In this document: positions 9,872 to 19,133 of the stretch, piece by piece | Layout: each line of letters begins with the position of its first letter | Numbering within the stretch: the stretch's first letter is position 1 | Made by a program: the position numbers and the translations under genes | NCBI RefSeq assembly: GCF_023700755.1 | Contig: NZ_JAMKOJ010000001.1 | Location: forward strand, 496,001-560,000 | Length of the DNA: 64,000 nt | Direction: 5' to 3' | From: Allorhizobium sonneratiae | GTDB taxonomy: Bacteria; Pseudomonadota; Alphaproteobacteria; Rhizobiales; Rhizobiaceae | The notes under the pieces: model-generated | Told to the model about the DNA's origin: nothing | The model's database searches: none | Seen by the model: only the letters and a program-made list of their open reading frames with translations

Positions 9872-10918
9872 ATGGAACTCGGACTTTACACTTTCGCCGA
9901 TGTTGATCCCAATGCCGCCAACAAGGGGTCAGAGGCCAAGCGCCGGGTGGATGAACTTTTGGCTGAAATTCGTCTGGCCGATGAGGTCGGGCTCGATGTT
10001 TTCGGGCTGGGCGAACATCATCGGCCCGATTACATGGCCTCGTCTCCGGCCACACTTCTGGCGGCGGCAGCCGTGCAGACGAAAAATATTCGTCTGACAA
10101 GCGCCGTCACCGTGCTCAGTTCCGACGATCCGGTGCGGGTGTTCCAGCAATATGCCACGGTCGATCTCCTCTCCGGTGGACGGGTGGAGATCATGGCCGG
10201 TCGCGGCTCCTTCATCGAGAGTTTTCCGCTCTTTGGCTATGATCTCGACGATTACGATCTGCTTTTTGCCGAAAAGCTGCAATTGCTCATGGAGCTGATC
10301 GAAAACGAGACCGTGACCTGGGAGGGCGAGACGCGCAAGCCCATTCATGGCCGCAGCGTCTATCCGCGACCCTTGCAGGACCCGCTGCCGCTTTGGATTG
10401 CCGTTGGCGGCACGCCGCAATCGGTGGCGCGGGCCGGTTATCTCGGCCTGCCGATGGCCGTGGCGATCATTGGCGGCGAGCCGCGCCGCTTTGCCCCCTT
10501 TTTCGATCTTTACCGCCAGAGTGCGGTCAAGGCGGGCAATGACCCGGCGAGCTTGAAAACCTCGATCAATGTCCATGGCTTCATCCATGACACGACAGAA
10601 AGTGCTGCCGACATTTTTTACGCACCGCAGGCGGCGGTGATGAACCGCATTGGCCGCGAGCGTGGCTGGCCGGCGAGCGGGCGCGAGCATTACGACGCCA
10701 TGCGCGGGCCGCATGGGGCGCTTTTTGTCGGCGATCCGGAAGCCGTGGCGGAAAAGATCGTCGCGCATCACCGGATTTTCAACAACGACCGTTTCCTGTT
10801 GCAGATGGCCATCGGCCTTGTGCCGCACAAGGAACTGATGCGCGCCATCGAACTTTACGGCACGAAAGTCGCGCCGCTGGTGCGTCAGGCGTTGACCGCA
10901 GAGGGGGCTCGGGCGTAG
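9872..10918 (+). CDS. LLM-class flavin-dependent oxidoreductase (luciferase-like)
   Basis: A 348-residue protein of the bacterial luciferase-like TIM-barrel family, FMN-dependent monooxygenases or dehydrogenases. Typical segments are MELGLYTFADVDP at the start, VGLDVFGLGEHHRPDY, IRLTSAVTVLSSDDPVRVFQQYATVDLLSGGRVEIMAGRGSF and LPLWIAVGGTPQSVARAGYLGLPMAVAIIGG. The ATG at 9872 was chosen because a GGGACG stretch lies just upstream and the preceding 30 in-frame codons look non-coding. It is divergent from xdhA. The substrate is unknown and no cognate flavin reductase gene is adjacent. Confidence 0.88.
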   Translation: MELGLYTFADVDPNAANKGSEAKRRVDELLAEIRLADEVGLDVFGLGEHHRPDYMASSPATLLAAAAVQTKNIRLTSAVTVLSSDDPVRVFQQYATVDLLSGGRVEIMAGRGSFIESFPLFGYDLDDYDLLFAEKLQLLMELIENETVTWEGETRKPIHGRSVYPRPLQDPLPLWIAVGGTPQSVARAGYLGLPMAVAIIGGEPRRFAPFFDLYRQSAVKAGNDPASLKTSINVHGFIHDTTESAADIFYAPQAAVMNRIGRERGWPASGREHYDAMRGPHGALFVGDPEAVAEKIVAHHRIFNNDRFLLQMAIGLVPHKELMRAIELYGTKVAPLVRQALTAEGARA

Positions 10919-10948
10919 ACGCCTCTTCAAAACGATAAGAGGCGAGTG

Positions 10949-11698
10949 ATGATCATTTCCAGCGACGATGAATTGCAGGCCCTGAAAGAGATCGGCCAGA
11001 TCTGTGCGCAGGCCATCAAGACCATGGCGGCGGCGCTGGAGCCGGGCATCACCACGCTGGAGCTGGACGCTATCGGGCGGCGTGTGCTGGAAGAGCATGA
11101 CGCACAATCGGCGCCGGAATTTTGCTATCAGTTTCCCGGCGCTACCTGCATCAGCGTCAATGAGGAAGTGGCCCATGGCATTCCCGGTTCGCGGGTGATT
11201 GGCAAGGGCGATCTGGTCAATATCGATGTCTCTGCCGTCAAGAACGGGTTTTTCGGCGATACCGGCGCGTCCTTTCTGGTGCCGCCGGGCAAGGCGAAGC
11301 AGGAAAAGCTGCTGCGTGATGGCAAAAGGGCGCTGTTCATCGGCCTCAATCAGGTGAAAACCGGTCTGCCCTTTGCCGGGATCGGCAATGCCATCGGGGC
11401 CTTTGCCGCCAAGAACCGCTATACGCTGATCGCTAATCTGGCGAGTCACGGCATTGGCCGCACCCTGCATGAGGAGCCGCGCGAGCTTGCCACCTGGCCG
11501 GACCCGGACGAGACGCGGATCATCGAGGAGGGGCAGGTCTTCACCATCGAGCCCTTCCTGTCGCTGGGCGGCGAATGGGCCGAAGACGGCAAGGATCCGT
11601 GGACGCTCTATAGCGATCCACGCGCGCCGACCGTGCAGTTCGAGCATACGGTGGTGGCGACGAAAAACGGCCCGATCATTCTGACAATGGTGGAATGA
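10949..11698 (+). CDS. map: Type I methionine aminopeptidase
   Basis: A 249-residue metallopeptidase removing N-terminal Met from nascent proteins. Pita-bread-fold signatures with metal ligands are present: INEEVAHGIP-like SVNEEVAHGIPGSR, LVNIDVSAVKNGFFGDTGASF (two Asp ligands), ASHGIGRTLHEEP (His ligand), FTIEPFLS (Glu ligand) and a final QFEHTVVAT (Glu ligand). An in-frame GTG lies just before the ATG; the ATG follows an AAGAGGCG ribosome site and is preferred. Rhizobia often carry more than one map gene, so this may be a paralogue and not the essential housekeeping copy. It lies 30 bases after the flavin monooxygenase gene, possibly co-transcribed. Confidence 0.9.
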   Translation: MIISSDDELQALKEIGQICAQAIKTMAAALEPGITTLELDAIGRRVLEEHDAQSAPEFCYQFPGATCISVNEEVAHGIPGSRVIGKGDLVNIDVSAVKNGFFGDTGASFLVPPGKAKQEKLLRDGKRALFIGLNQVKTGLPFAGIGNAIGAFAAKNRYTLIANLASHGIGRTLHEEPRELATWPDPDETRIIEEGQVFTIEPFLSLGGEWAEDGKDPWTLYSDPRAPTVQFEHTVVATKNGPIILTMVE

Positions 11699-11748
11699 CC
11701 GGGGCGGAATGACCGTGGCGGAATGACCGGGTTTCCCGTTTTAAGGAA

Positions 11749-11979
11749 TTATGCAGTAAAGGCGACGGCAACGCCTTTCTTTTTGAAATAGGCCTGCATC
11801 ATCTTGCGGCCCTGGCGGTTCGGCTGGGCCAGCTTTGCGGTTTCGAACATGGCTTCTTTCACGCCGTCACGGGCCATGGCCGCCTTCAGCGCTGCGATAT
11901 GCAGGTCGATCTCTTCATTGTCATTGTTGATCGAGGCATAGATATTGTCGATGGCCTGCTGCAGGCTGAGATCGCTCAT
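11749..11979 (-). CDS. Small conserved hypothetical protein, 76 aa
   Basis: Unrecognised. A soluble, probably all-helical protein: an acidic N-terminal half (SINNDNEEIDLHIAALKAAMARDG) and a basic C-terminal half (NRQGRKMMQAYFKKKGVAVAF). There is no signal peptide, membrane segment or cysteine. Coding character (rhizobial codon use, clean start and stop, convergent placement against map) supports a real gene. It is alone on its strand, with map ending about 50 bases away and the MFS gene upstream on the other strand. The charge split could suit an RNA- or protein-binding adaptor, but that is only a guess. Confidence 0.65.
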   Translation of the reverse strand: MSDLSLQQAIDNIYASINNDNEEIDLHIAALKAAMARDGVKEAMFETAKLAQPNRQGRKMMQAYFKKKGVAVAFTA

Positions 11980-12184
11980 GCTGTAACCTTTAAGTTTGTC
12001 GTGCTCCGTTTTGCCTCCCCTACAGCATCGGATGGAAAATGGGAATCGCCTTGATCCGTTTCGGAAGCATGAGACGTGTGAAAATCGCCAAAGGCGCTTT
12101 CCGGATCGCTGTCATGTCTTTCATTGAAGCTGTGATCAGTATTTTTCATTTGTTGAGGTGATGGGCCGGTGCCATAAACCGCAC

Positions 12185-13375
12185 ATGAGCTTCAACCCTT
12201 CCCGCCCTGTCAATCTGTCTCATATCGCGCTTGGCGGCGCGGTGGCCATGGCCGCAGCCATGGGCTTTGGCCGCTTCTCCTTTACGCCGATCCTGCCGGG
12301 GATGATGGCGGGGGAGCATCTCGATGCGTCTCAGGCCGGGCTGATCGCGGGCGGCAATTTTTTAGGCTATCTCGTCGGCGCGGTCCTGGCAGGCCAACGT
12401 TCGGCCCATGGTGGTGAGCGTCGTCTGGCCGTTTTTGCCCTGATCGCCAATGCCGTGCTGCTTTCGGCCATGGCGCTTCCCTCAGGCGTGGTGTTTTTCA
12501 CCGTCATCCGCTTTCTGGCCGGGCTTGCCAGCGCCTATGCGATGATTTTCACCAGTTCCATCGTGCTCAGCCATGCGGCGGCCCATGGTGGTGAGCGGGC
12601 GCAATCGGTGCATTTCGGTGGCGTCGGTTTTGGCATTGCACTCTCGTCCCTGATGGTCTTTGCGTTTTCGGCACTGCCCGAGGGAGCCGTATTCGGGCTT
12701 GCAGGCTGGCAGGTCGACTGGCTTTCGGGCGCGGCCGTCTCGCTTCTGGCCGCGGCTGCGGTCATGCTGGTGCTGCCGGAGGCGCATTTTGTCGGTGCGG
12801 CCAAGGGTGAAGCGCCGCTCACCTGGTCTCCCGGCTTTATTCGGCTGTTTCTCTCTTATGGCCTGTTCGGCTTCGGCTATGTCATCACCGCCACCTTCAT
12901 CGTCGCCATGGCAAAACAGGCCCATGCCGGGCCGGTGGTCGCGTTCCTCGCCTGGTTTCTGGCGGGGCTTGCCGCCTCCGTGTCGCTGTTTGTCTGGCGG
13001 CCGGTGATGGGACGCCTCGGACTTTCCGGCGCGTTTGCCCTCGGGCTGGGTCTGGAGGCGGTCGGGGTCTTCGCCTCGGCCATGCTGCCGGGGGAGGCCG
13101 CCCCCGTCATCGGCGGTCTGCTGCTCGGCGCGACCTTCATGATCATCACCGCCTATGGCCTGCGACTTGGCCGGCTGCTTTGTCCTCAAAGCCCGCGCAA
13201 GGCGCTGGCGGTGCTGACGGCGGCCTTCGGCACAGGCCAGATCATTGGCCCCATCGTTGCCGGTGCCGTGGCGCAGAGAAGCGGCAGCTTCGTCTTGCCA
13301 AGCATCATGGCCGGTTTCGTTCTGCTCGTCAGCCTTGCTTTGGCCATCTCCTTGTGGAGAAACACGAAAGTGTGA
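12185..13375 (+). CDS. YbfB/YjiJ-family MFS transporter
   Basis: A 396-residue inner-membrane protein with about twelve hydrophobic segments. The opening (HIALGGAVAMAAAMGFGRFSFTPILPGMM) and GLIAGGNFLGYLVGAVLAG are characteristic of the YbfB/YjiJ family, relatives of sugar/drug-efflux MFS proteins. The ATG at 12185 is preferred over one nine codons upstream because homologues start close to this helix; the upstream start cannot be excluded. There are no neighbours that suggest a substrate. The gene is monocistronic, with bacA following after ~110 bases. Confidence 0.82.
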   Translation: MSFNPSRPVNLSHIALGGAVAMAAAMGFGRFSFTPILPGMMAGEHLDASQAGLIAGGNFLGYLVGAVLAGQRSAHGGERRLAVFALIANAVLLSAMALPSGVVFFTVIRFLAGLASAYAMIFTSSIVLSHAAAHGGERAQSVHFGGVGFGIALSSLMVFAFSALPEGAVFGLAGWQVDWLSGAAVSLLAAAAVMLVLPEAHFVGAAKGEAPLTWSPGFIRLFLSYGLFGFGYVITATFIVAMAKQAHAGPVVAFLAWFLAGLAASVSLFVWRPVMGRLGLSGAFALGLGLEAVGVFASAMLPGEAAPVIGGLLLGATFMIITAYGLRLGRLLCPQSPRKALAVLTAAFGTGQIIGPIVAGAVAQRSGSFVLPSIMAGFVLLVSLALAISLWRNTKV

Positions 13376-13487
13376 GCGCATTACAATTGCGTCATGCTAA
13401 GCCAGAGCCATTGCCGCGCTGCGGCAAGTGCCATAATTTGCCGAAACAATATCGACGGTCAAAACCAGTCAGGAAAGTCGGACTCCA

Positions 13488-14741
13488 GTGTTTCATTCAT
13501 TTTTCCCTCAGCCGAAACCGTTTTTCATTTCAGCGGTTGTATGGACGCTTATCTGTATTTTCGGATGGTATCTTTATGTGGAAGGTCTGGGAGACAGTCT
13601 TGGCTATGTGGCTTTGCCAGAAGGTAAGCAGCCCTTCGATCTGAGTTATTTCCTTTTGGCAAATAATCTTTGGTTCTACTGTTATTTTGCCCTCTGCCTT
13701 CTACTCTTCGGAGGTGTCTGGCATGTGATTGCGCGAGATCATCCGTGGAAACTCTGGTCTATCTGGGGTTCGATGCTGATAATCTGTGTTACTTATTTTG
13801 GTGTGCAGGTTACTGTTGTTGTCAATAATTTCCGTCGTCCCTTCGGCGATCTCTTGCAAAATGCTTTGTCAAAAAAGCCAGGAATTACTGTCTGGGATTT
13901 TTATGATCTTCAGATAATTTTTGTAAAAATTGCTTTTCTCAGTATGGCAGTTTCTATCCTGACTGACTTTTTCACTAGTCATTATATATTTCGCTGGCGC
14001 AATGCGATGAACGATTTCTACATGTCGAAATGGGAAAAGCTTCGCCATATTGAGGGCGCGTCACAACGTGTGCAGGAAGATACGATGCGCTTCTCAAGTA
14101 CACTTGAAGGCTTGGGCATCAATCTGATTAATTCAGTTATGACGCTTATTGTTTTCTTGCCGATCCTGTTTGCCCTTTCAGACTACGTGACTCATTTGCC
14201 CGTGATAGGGCACCTTTCGCATTCACTTTTCTGGCTGGCGATTTTCTGGTCAGCTTTTGGTACATTCCTGCTGGCTTTTGCCGGGATCAAGCTTCCGGGA
14301 TTGAGTTTTCGGAACCAGCGTGTTGAAGCGTCCTACAGAAAAGAGCTGGTATACGGTGAAGATCATGCGGATCGCGCTCAGCCGGCAACAGTAAAAGAGC
14401 TTTTTACGAATGTGCGTAAAAACTATTTTACGTTGTACTACCATTATATGTATTTTAATATTGCGAGGTATTTTTATATACAGGCGGATGCTGTGTTTCT
14501 GTTGACGATGTTGGTGCCAACTATCGTGGCGGGCAAAATTACGTATGGTATTTATCAGCAAATTGCGACGGCCTTCGGTCAAGTCAGCAACTCCTTCCAA
14601 TATCTGGTTAATTCGTGGACAACGATCATTGAGCTCCTTTCGATCCATAAGCGCCTTAAGGCCTTCGAGGCGGCGATTTATGACGAGCCGCTGCCGGAGA
14701 TCGACCAGCGTTATCTCGCTGGTGAAAATGGCGATGCGTGA
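13488..14741 (+). CDS. bacA: BacA/SbmA-family peptide transporter
   Basis: A 417-residue inner-membrane protein that imports peptides such as microcins, bleomycin and, in legume symbionts, NCR peptides, driven by the proton gradient. The start FHSFFPQPKPFFISAVVW and internal segments HPWKLWSIWGSMLIICVTYFGVQVTVVVNNFRRPFGDLLQNAL, DFFTSHYIFRWRNAMNDFYMSKWEKLRHIEGASQRVQED and FGQVSNSFQYLVNSW match the SbmA_BacA family; an ATPase domain is absent, as expected. Translation starts at GTG 13488 after an AGGA site. The gene is clearly more AT-rich than its neighbours, hinting at separate origin or relaxed codon choice. A hairpin terminator follows. Confidence 0.92.
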   Translation: MFHSFFPQPKPFFISAVVWTLICIFGWYLYVEGLGDSLGYVALPEGKQPFDLSYFLLANNLWFYCYFALCLLLFGGVWHVIARDHPWKLWSIWGSMLIICVTYFGVQVTVVVNNFRRPFGDLLQNALSKKPGITVWDFYDLQIIFVKIAFLSMAVSILTDFFTSHYIFRWRNAMNDFYMSKWEKLRHIEGASQRVQEDTMRFSSTLEGLGINLINSVMTLIVFLPILFALSDYVTHLPVIGHLSHSLFWLAIFWSAFGTFLLAFAGIKLPGLSFRNQRVEASYRKELVYGEDHADRAQPATVKELFTNVRKNYFTLYYHYMYFNIARYFYIQADAVFLLTMLVPTIVAGKITYGIYQQIATAFGQVSNSFQYLVNSWTTIIELLSIHKRLKAFEAAIYDEPLPEIDQRYLAGENGDA

Positions 14742-14746
14742 CATAA

Positions 14747-14769
14747 AGGGCCGGAGATGATCCGGCCCT
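14747..14769 (+). terminator. Hairpin terminator after bacA
   Basis: A 9-bp perfect GC-rich stem (AGGGCCGGA / TCCGGCCCT) with a GATGA loop, six bases after the bacA stop. No long T-run follows. Confidence 0.6.
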
Positions 14770-14805
14770 CGGCGTGTTGACAAACCTCTCGCTCGACGTT
14801 TCGTC

Positions 14806-14828
14806 ATCCTCGGGCCTGTCCCGAGGAT
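14806..14828. repeat. Short palindromic repeat (ATCCTCGGG / CCCGAGGAT)
   Basis: A 9-bp perfect stem with a 5-nt loop between bacA and nnrU. The sequence around it (CATCCTCGGGCCTGTCCCGA) is a motif seen widely between genes in alphaproteobacteria. It may add to termination of bacA. Confidence 0.55.
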
Positions 14829-14997
14829 CTGCTGCCCTTGATGCAGAAATTGTTTGTGTTGACTGGAATTTTACCTGGTAGATGCTCGGCTGAGGAGTGA
14901 ACATGATACGGCCTTTAGTTTGGTCTTCAGACAAGAAATCCATGGTCATCGTCCGGCAAAGCGATTAGCGTGGCCTCCTGAAAACGGGGAGATTTTC

Positions 14998-15576
14998 ATG
15001 ACACTTCTGATTGTCGGGCTGGTTCTGTTTCTCGGGCTGCATCTGGTGCGCGTGGTGGCGCCGGGCTTTCGTTCCGCCATGGTCGGGATGATCGGGCTGA
15101 ATGGCTGGAAAGGGCTTTATTCCCTTGTCGCGCTCGTTGCGCTGGCCTTGATCGCCTATGGCTATTCGCTGGCGCCTGTCGTCAATGTCTGGTTTCCGCC
15201 GCCGGGCATGAACCATCTGACGGTGACACTGATGCTGATCGCCACGATCTGTCTTGTCGCCAGCCTGCTGCCGGCAGGCCAGATTGCTGCCAAAACCAAA
15301 CATCCCATGGTGCTGGCGATCAAAATCTGGGCCTTTGCCCATCTTCTGTCGAATGGCGATCTGCGCTCGATCCTGTTGTTTGCAAGCTTTCTTGCCTGGG
15401 GTGTCATTTTACGCATCGCGTTGAAGCGGCGGGAGCGGGCGGGAGAACTGGTGCGGCCGCCTTTCGTCTCTGCCCGTTATGATGCCTATGCGGTGATCAT
15501 CGGTCTTGTCGTCTGGGCGGCCATCACCTTCAAGCTGCATGAGCTGATTATCGGCGTTTCGCCGCTTGCGATGTAG
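14998..15576 (+). CDS. nnrU: NnrU family membrane protein
   Basis: A 192-residue protein with five or six hydrophobic segments, opening MTLLIVGLVLFLGLHLVRV and containing GMNHLTVTLMLIATICLVASLLP and the family-typical IKIWAFAHLLSNGDLRSILLFASFLAWGV. NnrU was named for a role near nitrite/nitric oxide reductase genes and is related to the isoprenoid-modifying NnrU/NnuR fold; its biochemical role is unclear. No denitrification genes are in the window. The ATG at 14998 follows a GGGGAGA ribosome site; earlier in-frame codons lie in the repeat-bearing intergenic region and are unlikely to be used. Confidence 0.85.
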   Translation: MTLLIVGLVLFLGLHLVRVVAPGFRSAMVGMIGLNGWKGLYSLVALVALALIAYGYSLAPVVNVWFPPPGMNHLTVTLMLIATICLVASLLPAGQIAAKTKHPMVLAIKIWAFAHLLSNGDLRSILLFASFLAWGVILRIALKRRERAGELVRPPFVSARYDAYAVIIGLVVWAAITFKLHELIIGVSPLAM

Positions 15577-15696
15577 GCCCGTACGGGCGATGTGCCTTGG
15601 CATCTGCAAGGAATTGATGCCTGCCCCCTTACAATGGAGCAAAAATGGGGTAGAAGGCCGCTACACAGATGAAATGACCGGTGGCCGGAAAGACAG

Positions 15697-16371
15697 ATGG
15701 CAGAAGATCACGAAAGCTTTATCCGCGAAGTCAATGATGAATTGCGCAGCGAGCAGGTGCAGCGCGCCTGGCGAAAGCTCGGGCCGATCCTGATCGGGGT
15801 CGCGGTGCTGATCGTCGCGGCAACGGCGGGCTACCGGCTTTATGAATACTGGGGAAGCGGTCAGTCCTCGAAAACCGGCGACCAGTTCATGGCAGCGTTG
15901 AAGCTGGCCAGCGACGGCAAGTCGGATGAGGCGATGAAGTCGCTCGAGACCATCGAAAAATCCGGCTATGGCGATTACCCGGTTCTCGCCCGCTTCCGTG
16001 CCGCAAGCATCATGGCGGAAAAGGGCGATGCCAAGGGCGCGATTGCCGCTTTTGACGCGATTGCCGCTGACAGCGCCGCGCCGCAGGTGATCCGCGATAC
16101 GGCAAAGGTCCGGGCGGCTTTCCTTCTGGTCGATAACGGTTCTTACGATCAGGTCGCGGCAGAGGTCGAGACGCTGGCGAAATCCACCACCGACATGCTG
16201 CGGTCTTCGGCGCGCGAGGCGCTTGGCCTTGCTGCTTACAAGGCCGGCAAGATGGATCAGGCCCGGCAGTGGTTCCAGCAGATTGCCGATGACGGTCAGG
16301 CTCCGCGCAATGTCGCAAGCCGCGCCCAGATCATGCTCGACAACATAGCCGCTGCCGGCAAAACCTCCTGA
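15697..16371 (+). CDS. YfgM-like membrane-anchored TPR protein
   Basis: A 224-residue protein with a short cytoplasmic N-terminus ([27 protein letters not shown]), one membrane helix ([22 protein letters not shown], residues ~29-50) and a periplasmic TPR-like domain made of paired helices rich in Ala. This layout matches the YfgM/TPR_21 family that accompanies the Sec translocon and periplasmic chaperones. It ends eleven bases before der, an arrangement like the yfgM-bamB-der neighbourhood of other proteobacteria; bamB, normally between them, is not here. Operon with der is likely. Confidence 0.8.
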   Translation: MAEDHESFIREVNDELRSEQVQRAWRKLGPILIGVAVLIVAATAGYRLYEYWGSGQSSKTGDQFMAALKLASDGKSDEAMKSLETIEKSGYGDYPVLARFRAASIMAEKGDAKGAIAAFDAIAADSAAPQVIRDTAKVRAAFLLVDNGSYDQVAAEVETLAKSTTDMLRSSAREALGLAAYKAGKMDQARQWFQQIADDGQAPRNVASRAQIMLDNIAAAGKTS

Positions 16372-16382
16372 ACGGACCCCTT

Positions 16383-17804
16383 ATGAGCTTTACCGTTGCC
16401 ATCGTCGGACGGCCGAATGTCGGCAAATCCACGCTTTTCAACCGTCTGGTCGGGAAAAAGCTGGCGCTTGTCGATGACACGCCGGGCGTGACCCGCGACC
16501 GGCGTCCGGGTGAGGCAAAGCTTGTCGATCTGCGGTTTCGCATCATCGATACCGCCGGTCTCGAAGTTGCGGCCCCCGATACGCTGGAAGGCCGGATGCG
16601 GGCGCAGACGGAAGCGGCCATCGACGAGGCCGATCTGTCGCTTTTCATCGTCGATGCCAAGATGGGCCTGACGCCGATCGATGCCATGCTGGCGGAAATG
16701 CTGCGCAAGAAGGGCAAGCCGGTGGTGCTGGTTGCCAATAAATCCGAGGCGCGCGGTTCCGATGCCGGATTTTACGACGCCTTCACCCTTGGCCTCGGTG
16801 AGCCTTGCCCGATTTCCGCCGAACATGGCGAGGGCATGCTCGACCTGCGCGATGCCATTGTGGCTGCGATTGGCGAGGAGCGCGCCTTTCCCGAGCCCGA
16901 GGATGTCGCCGAAACCGATATCGTGCTGCAGCCTGCGCCAGAGGGCGAGGAAGAGGACGAAGAGCCGGTCTATGACGAGACAAAGCCGCTCCGGGTGGCA
17001 ATCGTCGGGCGACCGAATGCCGGTAAATCGACGCTGATCAACCGCTTTCTCGGCGAGGACCGGCTGTTGACCGGGCCGGAAGCGGGCATTACCCGCGATT
17101 CGATCTCGGTTGAATGGGACTGGCGCGGTCGCACCATCAAGATGTTCGATACGGCGGGCATGCGGCGCAAGGCCAAGGTGATCGAGAAGCTGGAAAAGCT
17201 GTCCGTTGCCGATACGCTGCGCGCCATTCGCTTCGCCGAAACCGTGGTCATCGTCTTCGACGCCACCATTCCTTTCGAGAAGCAGGATCTGCAGATTGCC
17301 GATCTGGTGCTGCGCGAGGGCCGTGCCGCCGTGCTCGCCTTCAACAAATGGGATCTGGTGGACGAACCGCAGGCGGTGCTGGCCGATCTTCGCGAAAAGA
17401 CCGAGCGGCTTCTGCCGCAGGCGCGCGGCATTCGCGCCGTGCCGATCTCCGGCCAGACCGGCTATGGCCTGGAAAAGCTGATGCAGAACATCATCGACAC
17501 CGACCGGGTGTGGAACAAGCGCGTCTCGACGGCCAAGCTCAACCGCTGGCTGGACGGCGTGCAGATCCAGCATCCGCCACCGGCGGTGTCGGGACGGCGG
17601 CTGAAGCTGAAATATATGACGCAAGTCAAGGCCCGTCCGCCCGCCTTCATGATTTCCTGCACCCGGCCGGACGCTCTGCCGGAAAGCTATATCCGCTATC
17701 TGACCAATGGTTTGCGCACCGATTTCGACATGCCGGGCGTGCCGATCCGCATTCATCTGAGGGCGTCTGAAAACCCGTTCGAGGGCAAGCGCAAGAAACG
17801 CTGA
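16383..17804 (+). CDS. der: Ribosome biogenesis GTPase Der (EngA)
   Basis: An essential double-GTPase needed for 50S subunit maturation. There are two tandem G domains: the first with GRPNVGKST at residues 9-17, [14 protein letters not shown] and NKSE; the second with GRPNAGKST at ~209-217, ITRDS, DTAGMRR and NKWD. A KH-like C-terminal domain ends in FEGKRKKR. Between the G domains is an acidic linker ([13 protein letters not shown]). Length (473) is normal. It ends four bases from the convergent glycosyltransferase stop. Confidence 0.97.
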   Translation: MSFTVAIVGRPNVGKSTLFNRLVGKKLALVDDTPGVTRDRRPGEAKLVDLRFRIIDTAGLEVAAPDTLEGRMRAQTEAAIDEADLSLFIVDAKMGLTPIDAMLAEMLRKKGKPVVLVANKSEARGSDAGFYDAFTLGLGEPCPISAEHGEGMLDLRDAIVAAIGEERAFPEPEDVAETDIVLQPAPEGEEEDEEPVYDETKPLRVAIVGRPNAGKSTLINRFLGEDRLLTGPEAGITRDSISVEWDWRGRTIKMFDTAGMRRKAKVIEKLEKLSVADTLRAIRFAETVVIVFDATIPFEKQDLQIADLVLREGRAAVLAFNKWDLVDEPQAVLADLREKTERLLPQARGIRAVPISGQTGYGLEKLMQNIIDTDRVWNKRVSTAKLNRWLDGVQIQHPPPAVSGRRLKLKYMTQVKARPPAFMISCTRPDALPESYIRYLTNGLRTDFDMPGVPIRIHLRASENPFEGKRKKR

Positions 17805-17808
17805 TTGC

Positions 17809-18876
17809 TCAGTTCTGTTGTGCCGGACGCACCGCTTTGCGTCTACGCATCAGCAGGCGGCGTTTGCCCTGTGCCTTGGCTTCGATGACATTGTCGAGAA
17901 ACTGCCTTGTCGCTGCGGCCCAGGAATAGTGTTCTGCCAGCGCCCGCGCTTCTGTCCGCGAGGCCGTGAGGGCCTTGAGGCAGGCGTCGCGCAGATCCTC
18001 ATCGAGGGCGCCTGCCTGCGGATTAGTCAGAATGTCGATCGGCCCGGTCACGGGAAAGGCGGCAACCGGCACGCCGGAGGCCAGCGCTTCGAGTATCGTG
18101 TTGCCGAATGTGTCGGTTTTCGAGGGAAAAACGAAGACATCGGCCTGGGCATAGGCTTCTGCCAGGGCTTGCCCGAATTTCACGCCGGTAAAGGTGACAT
18201 CGGGATAGCGGGCGGCAAGTTCGGCCCGTGCCGGACCATCGCCGACCACGACTTTCGAGCCCGGCAGGTCGAGATCGAGAAAGGCGGGCAGGTTTTTTTC
18301 CACCGCCACGCGCCCGACCGTCATGAAGATGGGGCGCGGCAGGTCGAAGGGCCTGTCTTCCAGCGGCTGTGGGTGAAACAGGCTGGTATCGATGCCGCGG
18401 CTCCACAGGCGCAGGTTTTTCAGGCCCTTGGCTTCCAGCTCGCGTTTCAGGCTGTCAGTTGCCACCATGCAGGCCCCGCCGGCATGGTGAAACCAGCGCA
18501 CATAGGCATAAAGCCAGGAAAGCGGCACCGGCATGCGGGCTGCGACATATTCGGGAAAGCGTGTGTGATAGCTGGTGGAAAAGGCCACGTCATGAGCCAC
18601 GCACCAGCGCCGGGCCAGAAGGCCGAGGGGGCCTTCAGTGGCGATATGCATCAGGTCCGGCCGGCTGTCGGCAATCGCTTTGGCCACCTGACGCGGTGTG
18701 GTCAGCGACAGGCGGATTTCCGGATAGGTGGGCATGGGCACGCTGCGAAAAGGCTGCGGGGTGATCATTGTGACGGAAACCCCCATGCGCGCCAGCTCGG
18801 CATTGGTGTTCTCGATCGAGCGCACCACGCCGTTGACCTGCGGATGCCAGGCATCGGTGACAATGGTCAGTCTCAT
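17809..18876 (-). CDS. GT4-family glycosyltransferase (MgtA/Agt-like)
   Basis: A 355-residue GT-B fold enzyme. The N-terminal domain opens MRLTIVTDAWHPQVNGVVRSI, the GT4 signature of a-mannosyl/a-glucosyl lipid glycosyltransferases. The C-terminal domain has VGRVAVEKNL, VVVGDGPARAELAARYPDV and the nucleotide-sugar-binding VFPSKTDTFGNTILEALASGVPVAAFPVTGP (E-x7-E motif). Relatives in agrobacteria make glycosyl-diacylglycerols, so a membrane glycolipid role is plausible but not proven. The ATG at 18876 has an AGAGACG ribosome site; longer in-frame starts extend into non-coding sequence. Confidence 0.85.
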   Translation of the reverse strand: MRLTIVTDAWHPQVNGVVRSIENTNAELARMGVSVTMITPQPFRSVPMPTYPEIRLSLTTPRQVAKAIADSRPDLMHIATEGPLGLLARRWCVAHDVAFSTSYHTRFPEYVAARMPVPLSWLYAYVRWFHHAGGACMVATDSLKRELEAKGLKNLRLWSRGIDTSLFHPQPLEDRPFDLPRPIFMTVGRVAVEKNLPAFLDLDLPGSKVVVGDGPARAELAARYPDVTFTGVKFGQALAEAYAQADVFVFPSKTDTFGNTILEALASGVPVAAFPVTGPIDILTNPQAGALDEDLRDACLKALTASRTEARALAEHYSWAAATRQFLDNVIEAKAQGKRRLLMRRRKAVRPAQQN

Positions 18877-19133
18877 GACGTCTCTCCATCGAAAACGAGA
18901 TCCGGGGATGCGTCTATCACCGTTTCTCCCCGGGCAGATGCATGAAAGGGCGTCAAAAGCGTCTGTCGCTGATGCGGCGCCCTGCCTCGCCGACACCGAA
19001 TGGCGCCCTTTGCCAGTCTGGCGCTTATGCGCCCGCAACATAACAACTGCATGAAGACCTCTGGCAATCGCGGCAAAGGCCCCTATTGTTCACAGAAAGA
19101 TTGCAAGTGAACACAGGCAGAAAGGACGTCACC

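Noticed and set aside
9929..11647. 572-aa minus-strand frame
   Set aside because: Antisense shadow of the flavin monooxygenase and map genes, both of which have clear motifs.
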